In this document: piece by piece, positions 1-7,122 of the stretch
How positions within the stretch are numbered: the first letter of the stretch is position 1
Layout: each line of letters begins with the position of its first letter
Assembly (NCBI GenBank): GCA_944364445.1
Contig: CALVWC010000007.1
Span: 1 to 38,536, forward strand
Length of the DNA: 38,536 nucleotides
From: an uncultured Clostridia bacterium
GTDB taxonomy: Bacteria > Bacillota > Clostridia > Christensenellales > UBA1242
Reading direction: 5' to 3'
Position numbers and translations under genes: made by a program
Notes under the pieces: generated by a model
The model's database searches: none
What the model was told of the DNA's origin: nothing
Seen by the model: only the letters and a program-made list of their open reading frames with translations

Positions 1-1659
1 AGAGAGGTGTTTAATCATATTGCTCCAAAAATTGATATTCGTCTTGCAAAGTTATCCAGCATCAAACCAAAACTTCACGTTGTTCCCGCAACAGCCGATG
101 AGAGTGATGTTTACACCGCGAAAACCTCTAAAAAAATTTTAGATTCCCTTTCCAACAAACTTAATTTATCACAAAAAATAAATCAAGCAACAAAATGGAG
201 CGAAATTTGTGGAACAAGTTTTTATAAGGTGTTTTGGAACTCTAATCTTGGTCAGGTTGTGGCAATTGAAGAGGATGGAAGAAAGGTTAAGGCTGGTGAC
301 ATTGATGTGGTGGTTTGCTCACCTTTTGAAATTTATCCAGATTCTTCCACAAACGAAAATTTGGAAGATTGCCAAAGCATAATTCACGCAAAAGTTTACT
401 CGGCTGAGGAAATTAAAAATATGTATGGTGTGGAAGTTGAGGGGAAAAACATCGATGTTTTCTCGCTTGATAAAACCATGAATTTGGGCGGACTTGGATA
501 TAGGGGAATTGGCACAAAAGTGATTGAGTCCACAAGGCAAAATTCAGGTATCGTTATTGAAAAGTATGTTAGACCGAACGAAGAGTATCCTAACGGCAGG
601 CTTATTATTGTGGCTGGCGAGGAACTTGTGTTCGACGGCGACCTTCCTTTTGTGAATGGAACGGACGGCAAACGCGATTTTCCTTTTATTAAGCAGGTTT
701 GCTGTGATGAGGTTGGCTCGTTTTGGGGTGTCAGTTTGATTGAAAGAATGATTCCTATTCAAAGAGCCTATAACGCTGTGAAAAACAGAAAGCATGAGTT
801 CTTAAATCGTTTGACACTTGGCGTTTTGTCGGTGGAGGATGGAAGTGTTGACATTGACAATTTGGAAGATGAGGGGTTAGCACCTGGTAAGATTTTAGTT
901 TATAGGCAAGGCTCTAATCCGCCAAAATATCTCGACACCGAAACACTTCCAACCGATTTTGAAAAGGAAGAGGAAAGGCTTTTGGAGGATTTTACCACCA
1001 TAAGCGGAACTTCTGAAATGGGGGACATGACAACAATTTCAGCGTCGATGAGTGGGGTGGCGCTGGAATTACTTCTCGATGAAAATCAAACTCGCCTTTC
1101 GTTTACCACAGACAGCATTAAAAATGCTATCAAGACGATGGGTAAGCAAATTTTAAGACTATATAAACAATTCGCTTCCATTCCAAGACTTATGAAAATT
1201 GTTGGTGAAAACGGAGAACCTGAACTGTTTTACTTTAAAGGTAGCGATATCTCCAGCGATGATGTGGAACTTGACACTGATGTTGGAAGCACTGACAGTT
1301 TATCTCAAAAGCGAAATATGATTTACACGCTTCTAGAGAATAATCTTTTGCAAGATGAGAATGGAAAACTAACTAACAGCATGAAAACCAAAATTTTGGA
1401 ACTTTTAGGTTTTGGAATTTGGGAAGGCGCTAGGGATGTGGACGGGCTTCACATTAAACGAGCAGATAAGGAAAACCTTGCTCTATTAGACGGAAAAGAG
1501 GCAAAAGTTAAAGAAATTGACGACCATGCACTTCATATTCAAGAACATATTGCCTTTATGCTTTCAGGAGAATATGAAGAAAATTCAAATGAAATGGTGG
1601 AAGAAAAATTTTTGAAGCACATAAGAGAACACAAAAATATGCTTAAAGAAGGAGAATGA
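1..1659 (+). CDS. Phage portal protein (5' end outside window)
   Basis: The reading frame is open to base 1, so the N-terminus is cut off; the GTG at base 7 is probably internal. About 552 residues are visible. The protein is followed by a scaffold-like gene and a major capsid gene, the order of short-tailed phages such as P22. Portals form the dodecameric ring at one capsid vertex, through which DNA is packaged and ejected. The sequence is a long mixed alpha/beta protein with a helical C-terminal third ending in a charged EEKFLKHIREHKNMLKEGE tail. No membrane segments are seen. The stop lies one base before the ATG of the next gene, so the two are co-translated. The call rests on overall character and gene order, not on a diagnostic motif. 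Confidence 0.8.
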   Translation, partial: REVFNHIAPKIDIRLAKLSSIKPKLHVVPATADESDVYTAKTSKKILDSLSNKLNLSQKINQATKWSEICGTSFYKVFWNSNLGQVVAIEEDGRKVKAGDIDVVVCSPFEIYPDSSTNENLEDCQSIIHAKVYSAEEIKNMYGVEVEGKNIDVFSLDKTMNLGGLGYRGIGTKVIESTRQNSGIVIEKYVRPNEEYPNGRLIIVAGEELVFDGDLPFVNGTDGKRDFPFIKQVCCDEVGSFWGVSLIERMIPIQRAYNAVKNRKHEFLNRLTLGVLSVEDGSVDIDNLEDEGLAPGKILVYRQGSNPPKYLDTETLPTDFEKEEERLLEDFTTISGTSEMGDMTTISASMSGVALELLLDENQTRLSFTTDSIKNAIKTMGKQILRLYKQFASIPRLMKIVGENGEPELFYFKGSDISSDDVELDTDVGSTDSLSQKRNMIYTLLENNLLQDENGKLTNSMKTKILELLGFGIWEGARDVDGLHIKRADKENLALLDGKEAKVKEIDDHALHIQEHIAFMLSGEYEENSNEMVEEKFLKHIREHKNMLKEGE

Positions 1660-1660
1660 T

Positions 1661-2320
1661 ATGGATGAAGATAAATATTGGGAACAACCTGAGGATTTAG
1701 TGCTTGACGAGGAAAATTGCGAAACGGAAAATTGCGAAACGGCACAAGAGGAAGGCTCCCAACAAGGTGAAGAAAGTGTTAAGCACGAGGGCGAAGCGGA
1801 AAAAGGCGAAACTATTGGAAAATTTAAAAGTGTTGAGGCTCTTTACGATGCTTATAACAACTTGGAAAAAGAATTCACCAAAAAATGCCAGAGGCTGTCC
1901 GAAATTGAGAAAGATAAAATAAGAGATGAAGAAAAAATAAATGAGGATGTAGAAAATAAACTCAACTTATTCCTTTCTACCAATGGGGAGGCAACGCCTT
2001 TCAAGGAAACACTTTTAAATAAGGTCCTTGAAAGCGACAGCCTTAAAACAATGGACGACCCTTTCAGTTTTGTTTGGGCAGAAATGGTGTTTGATAACCT
2101 TAAAAACCCAAAAGAAAAGGACTCTATTGCATCGAATTATGCTTTGAATAATGATAAGATTAAAAACGCGATTATTCAAAACTATGTAAATCAATTAGCG
2201 GAAAATAAGTCACCAATAAAAATATCTTCTTCGGGAAACAGAGTGGCCACAAATGTGACCACTCAAAAACCCGAAACTTTAAGTGAAGCAAAGAAGATGC
2301 TTTTTGACTTACTTTCCTAA
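1661..2320 (+). CDS. Phage scaffolding-like protein
   Basis: This is a 219-residue, highly charged protein between portal and capsid genes, the usual place of the assembly scaffold. Residues 1-50 are acidic and low in complexity. Residues 51-75 contain GKFKSVEALYDAYNNLEKEF, a motif common in scaffold or capsid-assembly proteins of Firmicutes phages, followed by a predicted coiled coil to about residue 105. The C-terminus (SEAKKMLFDLLS) is a short amphipathic helix, as in scaffolds that touch the coat protein. It starts one base after the portal stop; the site GAAGGAG at 1648-1654 lies inside the end of the portal gene. The N-terminal region carries a tandem duplication that repeats ENCET. A role as internal scaffold is inferred from position. 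Confidence 0.65.
   Translation: MDEDKYWEQPEDLVLDEENCETENCETAQEEGSQQGEESVKHEGEAEKGETIGKFKSVEALYDAYNNLEKEFTKKCQRLSEIEKDKIRDEEKINEDVENKLNLFLSTNGEATPFKETLLNKVLESDSLKTMDDPFSFVWAEMVFDNLKNPKEKDSIASNYALNNDKIKNAIIQNYVNQLAENKSPIKISSSGNRVATNVTTQKPETLSEAKKMLFDLLS
1711..1740 (+). repeat. Tandem 15-base duplication (ENCET twice)
   Basis: Two identical head-to-tail copies of GGAAAATTGCGAAAC lie in the acidic N-terminus of the scaffold-like gene. They keep the frame and encode ENCETENCET. This looks like a recent slippage duplication in a tolerant linker. Confidence 0.85.
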
Positions 2321-2335
2321 CAAAAGGAGAAAAAA

Positions 2336-3562
2336 ATGGTCACATTACAAACAGCAGAAAATGCGCTTAAAAATGTGTATTTAGGAGTGATTTCAAATCA
2401 ACTTAATGTTGCCGTAAATCCACTTCTTGCACAAATCAAACATTCAACAAGCAACATCTATGGTAAGGAAATAAGAAAAGCTGCTCCTGTTGGAATTAAT
2501 GGCGGAATTGGAGCGGGTGCTGAGGATGGCGAACTTCCACTTACTTCTAAAACCAATTATGTTCAATTTGTTGCACAACTTAAAAACCTTTACGGAAGAC
2601 TTGACATTACTGATAAGGCAATCAGAGCAACTTCCAACAATATCTCAAGTTTCGTAAATCTTTTAAATGATGAAATGGAAAGACTTATCGAGGCTTCAAA
2701 CTTCAACCTTGGCAGAATGCTTTATGGCACTGGTGATGGTGTTATCGCCGTTGTTGATGCTGTTAACTCTACTCAAGGATTTGTTAGATTGTTAGGCTCG
2801 GGCATTCAAAACTTTGTGGAAGGCATGGTTGTTCGTATGCAAGATATCTCTGGGTCGAATAAGCATTTGAATTACACTTTTACAGTGACTAAAATTGATA
2901 AAGCAAATAACTACGTTTATGTCACAAATCATAATGATCTTTATAACGGCAGTATAGCTAAAAATAGTAAGATTTGGGTGCAAAACTCTTGGGATAGCGA
3001 AATTACAGGTATTGAAGGTATTTTTTCAAACGATACACTTTATGGCTTAACTAAAGCAGATAATCCTTGGCTTAATCCATATGTTTCAACTGACACAACC
3101 TACATTTCAGACAATGCAATTCAAAGTGTTATCGACCATTTGGAAGACTATGCTAATTCCACAGTAAATTACATTGCCACCACGAAAGCAGTTAGAAGAT
3201 TATATCAAGAATATTTGTCAGCTTACAGAAGAAATATCGACGTGACAGAACTTGCTGGCGGATTTAAAACAATCACCTATAATGGTATTCCAGTTGTGGG
3301 TGATAGGTTTGTTCCAGATAACACTATGTATCTTCTTAATACCAACGACTTCACAATGTATGAACTTTGTGATTGGAAGTGGCTTGAGGATGAAAGTGGA
3401 AGAATTTTGAAACAAAATCCAAACTATCCAACTTACACAGCAACTCTTGTTAAATATTGCGAACTTATGTGTGACAGACCAAACGGTCAGGCTAAAATTG
3501 CTAACATCGCAACAACCTTAACACCACCAGTAGAAGATGACACAAGTGGTTCACAATCATAA
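2336..3562 (+). CDS. Phage major capsid protein
   Basis: This 408-residue protein forms the phage shell. It follows the portal and scaffold genes and resembles the HK97-fold coat proteins of short-tailed Firmicutes phages: a helical N-terminus, a glycine-rich segment (GINGGIGAGAEDGELP, near residues 53-68), a long spine helix (SSFVNLLNDEMERLIEASNFNLGRMLYG), and a C-terminal axial-domain-like region with NGIPVVGDRFVPDNTMYLLN. The ribosome binding site AAAAGGAG lies just before the ATG. The frame is intact over the length expected for such coats. The last 15 residues (PPVEDDTSGSQS) are a disordered tail. Confidence 0.82.
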   Translation: MVTLQTAENALKNVYLGVISNQLNVAVNPLLAQIKHSTSNIYGKEIRKAAPVGINGGIGAGAEDGELPLTSKTNYVQFVAQLKNLYGRLDITDKAIRATSNNISSFVNLLNDEMERLIEASNFNLGRMLYGTGDGVIAVVDAVNSTQGFVRLLGSGIQNFVEGMVVRMQDISGSNKHLNYTFTVTKIDKANNYVYVTNHNDLYNGSIAKNSKIWVQNSWDSEITGIEGIFSNDTLYGLTKADNPWLNPYVSTDTTYISDNAIQSVIDHLEDYANSTVNYIATTKAVRRLYQEYLSAYRRNIDVTELAGGFKTITYNGIPVVGDRFVPDNTMYLLNTNDFTMYELCDWKWLEDESGRILKQNPNYPTYTATLVKYCELMCDRPNGQAKIANIATTLTPPVEDDTSGSQS

Positions 3563-3575
3563 TTAAGGATAAAAT

Positions 3576-3896
3576 ATGAAAAAGTCATTTGAAATATACA
3601 GCGATTGCCAAGACATAATAAATCGTTTAAAAGAGATTGATAAGGATTATTTTGTGATTTATAACATTGCGCGTAAATGTTTTGAACTTCATAACAGGGC
3701 GCAAGAGCGAGATACTTTTTGTTTGACACTTCCATTTGAAAGTTTGGATGAAAGAGCGATTGACCTTACTCTTAAAACTTTAAGCGTTAAGCGTGACGAG
3801 TTAATCAAAGAACTTGAAAAAGAAAACGAGGAAATGAAAAAACGCAAATGCCGTGCTATTTTAAATGACGCGGAGGCAAGACTGTATGAAAGTTAA
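3576..3896 (+). CDS. Small phage protein after the capsid gene, unknown function
   Basis: This is a 106-residue soluble protein. Its first 50 residues look like a small alpha/beta fold (FEIYSDCQDIINRLKEIDKD, then CFELHNRAQ), and residues 65-100 are a charged helix rich in K and E. Proteins of this size directly after the capsid gene occur in many Firmicutes phages and are often guessed to be head-completion or decoration proteins, but I recognise no defining motif. The stop overlaps the next gene by 11 bases, so the two are translationally coupled. Confidence 0.6.
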   Translation: MKKSFEIYSDCQDIINRLKEIDKDYFVIYNIARKCFELHNRAQERDTFCLTLPFESLDERAIDLTLKTLSVKRDELIKELEKENEEMKKRKCRAILNDAEARLYES

Positions 3897-4446
3897 AGAT
3901 ATTTTAAAAAACGCTTGCTTATTTATTGGAGAAAAAGAACTTGCTTTAGCTTTGGAAGCGGAAACTCCAAGTTTAGAAGGCAAGGATGAAGAAAAGGTGG
4001 ATGTTTTGTTAAGATGTTTTAATCTTGTTAATCAAGAGATTGCGTCGGACTATCTTCCTTTTTTATACACTGAAAAAATTGATGTTAATAATTCCATTTT
4101 AAGTTTTGAAGATTTGTCGAAAACACTAATTAATGTGTATGAACTTAAAGGTAATTTTGGAAAAAGCGTGAGATATAAACTTTATCCAAACTATCTTGAG
4201 GTTTTTGGCAGAGCAAAGTCGATAACATATTCCTTTTTGCCAAGCGACTTTACTTTAACCGACGAATTTGAATTTTATAATGGTCTTTCTGCAAGGATTT
4301 ATGCCTATGGTGTTGCCAGCGAATATCTTTTGTGCGACGGGCTAAGCGAAGATGCAGAAATTTGGGAGGAAAGGTTTAAAGAGAGTTTGTTTGTGCTTTC
4401 AAGAAAGAAAAGTGAAACTCGCCTTCCAAAGAGGAGATGGCTTTGA
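3886..4446 (+). CDS. Putative head-tail connector / tail adaptor
   Basis: The preferred start is the ATG at 3886, because GGAGG at 3872-3876 sits nine bases before it; a longer frame from 3865 has no such site. The 186-residue product begins with a helical segment (MKVKDILKNACLFIGEK) and contains VDVLLRCFNLVNQEIASDYLPFLYTEKIDV, reminiscent of small phage adaptor proteins in which a helical bundle binds the portal. It lies between the capsid region and the large tail protein, where P22-like phages encode their tail adaptor. The function is inferred from position and helical character. The C-terminus is basic (KKSETRLPKRRWL). Confidence 0.55.
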   Translation: MKVKDILKNACLFIGEKELALALEAETPSLEGKDEEKVDVLLRCFNLVNQEIASDYLPFLYTEKIDVNNSILSFEDLSKTLINVYELKGNFGKSVRYKLYPNYLEVFGRAKSITYSFLPSDFTLTDEFEFYNGLSARIYAYGVASEYLLCDGLSEDAEIWEERFKESLFVLSRKKSETRLPKRRWL

Positions 4447-5945
4447 TTTTCTATAAAAACCTTAAAAAACACAAAAAGACGACAGAAAAAAACATCACTT
4501 TTTCAGTATTTGGAGAGGGGGTCATCTCAAATGAAGATGACCTTATCTCTAAACCAAATGAATGTAAAGTTTTTCACAACTTCACTTTAACAGACGGTTC
4601 ACTTAAAACAGGGCTTGGGTTTAAAGACCTTGAAGTGCCATCCAACCGAACAAGTGTTGATGGTTGGCATACCTTTGATTTGGAAGAAGCGGGAATAACT
4701 GCGATTAAAGATATAACAATGTTTCGCTATCGTGATTCCACGAACGATATTTATTACTATCATTTATATCTTGTCAGTCAAGAGGACGAAGTTTGGTATT
4801 GTCTTCTCATCGACACCACGGGTGGAAGTGTTATCAATAAATCCACCACAAAGGTCACCGACCTTATTTCCGTTATTAAATATCGTGTGGAAGGCACAGA
4901 TTGTTTAATGTATTACATTCCAACAGGTATGCTATATTTAGCAGGATATGGAAAAGCGTTTTATCAAGAAGTGCCAGCCTTTCTTTCTTGTGTTGTGCAT
5001 TATGGCAAGGTTTTTGGCATCACCAACACCAATCGAAACGAACTTGTTTACACTGACAATCTTGACATACGAAACTGGCAAGATGACAGCGGAATTGTGA
5101 TTGAATTTTTGGATGACAGGGGTATGTTTGAAAAACTTGTTTCATTCAACGATTATGTATATTTATTCAGAGAAAACGGCATAACAAAAATTTCGGAATA
5201 TTCAAATATAGACGAATTTTCTTTTGACCATCTTTACACTTCCTCTTCAAAAATCTATGAAAAATCAGTTTGCGTTTGTGGTGAGGAAGTTTTCTTTGTC
5301 ACGCGTGACGGACTTTATTCCTTCAACGGCTCAAGAGTGCAAAAAATTTGTGAGGAATATGATAATTATTTTCAAAATTTAGATAACATGAATTGTAGTT
5401 CGTGTTGTTTGGATGGAAAATATTATCTTGCCACAAAATTTGATTTTGACGACAATTTGACCGTTGGTTGTGAAAGTGCCACATCTTACACCAATAATGT
5501 GCTTTTTGAAGTTGATATCAACACGCAAAAAGTGGATGTTCTTCGTGGGGTGGATATCAAAAAAATCATCTCCGTTGACACTCCTTTTTATAGCAAAGTT
5601 GTGGCTTGTTTTAATGGCACTTATTGTGGTCATCTTGGTGAACTTGTGCATAGTGGAAAATTGTTCACAGAAAATTTACCTAAGTCTTGGTCGTCTTTCA
5701 CAACTGACTTAGGATATAAAGGCAAAAACAAAAAAATCAAGGAAATCATTTTAAATACCTCAACAAGTGTTGATGTAGAGATTATTTCGGATGTTGAAAC
5801 AAAAACCTATTCCTTTGAGGGAAGCGAAAAAGAACAGCGTTGTATGGCGTCTGTCAACGGCAAAAATTTCCAATTTATTTTTAAAACAACCAAGGCAGAA
5901 TGCCATATTTCTAAGCCAATGATTGTTTTTGATGTTATTTCGTGA
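4437..5945 (+). CDS. Putative tail hub/nozzle (stabilisation) protein
   Basis: This 502-residue beta-rich protein has repeated blade-like units such as DYVYLFRENGITKISEYSN and GEEVFFVTRDGLYSFNGSRV, typical of the beta-propeller in tail-hub or nozzle proteins of short-tailed phages (P22 gp10, T7 gp12 type). No membrane segment or enzymatic motif is seen. It overlaps the previous gene. An ATG at 4437 abuts the GAGGAG at 4431-4436 with no spacing, whereas the in-frame TTG at 4443 is six bases away and overlaps the upstream TGA as TTGA; translation may really begin there and give a 500-residue protein. Function is inferred from fold character and synteny. Confidence 0.6.
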   Translation: MALIFYKNLKKHKKTTEKNITFSVFGEGVISNEDDLISKPNECKVFHNFTLTDGSLKTGLGFKDLEVPSNRTSVDGWHTFDLEEAGITAIKDITMFRYRDSTNDIYYYHLYLVSQEDEVWYCLLIDTTGGSVINKSTTKVTDLISVIKYRVEGTDCLMYYIPTGMLYLAGYGKAFYQEVPAFLSCVVHYGKVFGITNTNRNELVYTDNLDIRNWQDDSGIVIEFLDDRGMFEKLVSFNDYVYLFRENGITKISEYSNIDEFSFDHLYTSSSKIYEKSVCVCGEEVFFVTRDGLYSFNGSRVQKICEEYDNYFQNLDNMNCSSCCLDGKYYLATKFDFDDNLTVGCESATSYTNNVLFEVDINTQKVDVLRGVDIKKIISVDTPFYSKVVACFNGTYCGHLGELVHSGKLFTENLPKSWSSFTTDLGYKGKNKKIKEIILNTSTSVDVEIISDVETKTYSFEGSEKEQRCMASVNGKNFQFIFKTTKAECHISKPMIVFDVIS

Positions 5946-5951
5946 AATTGA

Positions 5952-5980
5952 TTTACAAAAACCATGTAAAATTTTATAAA
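5952..5980 (+). promoter_or_regulatory. Promoter of the holin pair
   Basis: TTTACA (5952-5957) and TATAAA (5975-5980) are separated by exactly 17 bases. It begins seven bases after the tail gene stop and lies 34 bases upstream of the ATG at 6014. It would let the lysis genes be transcribed apart from the structural genes. Confidence 0.55.
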
Positions 5981-6013
5981 AGCAAACTTTTTTACTTAAA
6001 AGGGGAAAACGTT

Positions 6014-6103
6014 ATGATTGATAAGATTTTAAGTTTAAAAGAAGATGTTTTTGGGAGAAAATGTGGAACTTTGGAAAGAGATAATCAGCATTGTGATTTC
6101 TAA
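6014..6103 (+). CDS. 29-codon reading frame, likely the shifted N-terminus of the holin
   Basis: The ATG at 6014 has a good ribosome binding site (AAGGGG near 6000-6005, nine bases away) and lies just behind a promoter. It encodes 29 residues starting MIDKILSLKEDVFG, then runs out of frame through the start of the holin gene. Skipping one base in the GGG at 6053-6055 joins MIDKILSLKEDVF to GENVELWKEI of the holin. It may therefore be the true N-terminus separated by a one-base frameshift, or a leader peptide. Confidence 0.4.
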   Translation: MIDKILSLKEDVFGRKCGTLERDNQHCDF

Positions 6104-6299
6104 CGGTGTGTTTGCGGTGCTGTTTGTTTGGCTTTTCTTTTATCAAATCAAAGACTCGTCTAAACGCGAGGCTAAGTATCAACAGACGATTGAAAATTTA
6201 ACAAAAGACCTTAACACTTTGGATGATGTTAAAGAAGAACTTGATGAGATTGAAGAGTTTTTGTGTGCTAAGGAGGAGGACGATGAAGAAGTTATTTGA
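6063..6299 (+). CDS. BhlA/UviB-type holin-like protein
   Basis: Residues after the start form a single membrane helix (IVISNGVFAVLFVWLFFYQI) followed by KDSSKREAKYQQTIENLTKDL, a charged coiled coil. This layout and wording match the BhlA/UviB family of holin-like or bacteriocin-export peptides. The GTG at 6063 is preferred because GGGAG lies at 6053-6057; an ATG at 6045 is possible but has a poor site. It gives 78 residues. The C-terminus (EEFLCAKEEDDEEVI) is acidic. It lies directly before a second holin-like gene whose ribosome binding site is inside its end, so the pair is coupled. The start may have suffered a frameshift. Confidence 0.72.
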   Translation: MELWKEIISIVISNGVFAVLFVWLFFYQIKDSSKREAKYQQTIENLTKDLNTLDDVKEELDEIEEFLCAKEEDDEEVI

Positions 6300-6612
6300 G
6301 AAGATGAAGTCTTATAGTTTTTGGGTGTCTTTTTCTGGTGCATTAATCATCTTTTTAAATTGTCTTGGAAACATCTTTCATTTTCAAATTCAAAACGAGG
6401 TTGTGGAAGATGTTATCATGTCAATTGCTGGGCTTTTAGTTGTTTTAGGTTTCGTGACGAAAGAAACAGGTGACGAAAGCGAGGAAGATGAAAAACAAGA
6501 AATAGATAAAACTAACAAAGATGAAGATATGAAAAATGAAGAAAAGGAAGAAGAAAAATCGTCAAATGAAAGTGAAAACAGCACCGAAATTGAAGATGAA
6601 AAAAGAGAATAA
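6283..6612 (+). CDS. Phage holin-like protein with charged C-terminal tail
   Basis: The start is set by AAGGAGGAGGA at 6270-6280 just before the ATG at 6283; a longer frame from 6223 merely runs antiphase through the previous gene. The 109-residue product has two membrane helices (about residues 11-28 and 40-58, SFWVSFSGALIIFLNCLG and VIMSIAGLLVVLGFV), the layout of phi-LC3-type phage holins, which make lesions in the membrane for the lysin. The last 50 residues are an E/K/D/S/N-rich tail, longer than usual for this type. No endolysin follows; the terminator comes 29 bases after the stop. Confidence 0.65.
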   Translation: MKKLFEKMKSYSFWVSFSGALIIFLNCLGNIFHFQIQNEVVEDVIMSIAGLLVVLGFVTKETGDESEEDEKQEIDKTNKDEDMKNEEKEEEKSSNESENSTEIEDEKRE

Positions 6613-6640
6613 AAATGCAAAAACATGAATAAATATTATT

Positions 6641-6673
6641 AAAATCGCCTATTAATTTAGGCGGTTTTTTTAT
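6641..6673 (+). terminator. Intrinsic terminator closing the prophage genes
   Basis: AAAATCGCCTA pairs with TAGGCGGTTTT (one G-U pair) around a short TTAATT loop and is followed by a run of T. It ends the phage transcription unit and marks the functional right edge of the prophage. Confidence 0.85.
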
Positions 6674-6721
6674 GCTATTTTTGCAAAATATGCTTAAAAT
6701 ATTTGGTGATAAAGATAAATT

Positions 6722-6733
6722 TATGTTAACATA
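6722..6733. promoter_or_regulatory. Perfect 12-base palindrome, possible operator
   Basis: TATGTTAACATA is a perfect inverted repeat between the phage terminator and the next gene. Such short palindromes are typical dimeric repressor sites, but no flanking promoter is clear enough to prove this. Confidence 0.3.
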
Positions 6734-6810
6734 CAATTAATAATGCAATAATATTGTTTGACCGTCTTTGAAAATTCGAACTACCAAAATATTTGTTATA
6801 AGGAGTTAAA

Positions 6811-7113
6811 ATGAAGAAAATTATATACACAATTTTGTCTATTTGCTCGATAATTTACATCGGCTTTCTCATTATGAATGTTTTTGTGCAGGCAGGCTGG
6901 AATGTTGACATGGGTGGCTTCGCTCCGATTTTTAACCTCATTGTCAACTTTGGTGGTGTGGCAATTATCTTTTGTTTTGCGCTTGTCAATTTTGCTGGCA
7001 GTCCGCTTAAAATCGTCTTTTTTGTGCTTTTGATTATTGCTATTGTGGCGTATGTGATTGTTATGGCTTGCTCTGGGCTTATTGAGGGAATGTTTGCAAG
7101 CATACACTTTTAG
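6811..7113 (+). CDS. Small polytopic membrane protein, unknown function
   Basis: This is a 100-residue protein with three hydrophobic helices (about residues 4-26, 40-63 and 68-92). It has no charged catalytic motif and no family I recognise. ATAAGGAGT lies just before the ATG. It ends nine bases before polA and probably shares its mRNA, though a functional link to polA is not implied. It is the first gene after the prophage terminator and reads like a host gene. Confidence 0.6.
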   Translation: MKKIIYTILSICSIIYIGFLIMNVFVQAGWNVDMGGFAPIFNLIVNFGGVAIIFCFALVNFAGSPLKIVFFVLLIIAIVAYVIVMACSGLIEGMFASIHF

Positions 7114-7122
7114 GAGAAAACT

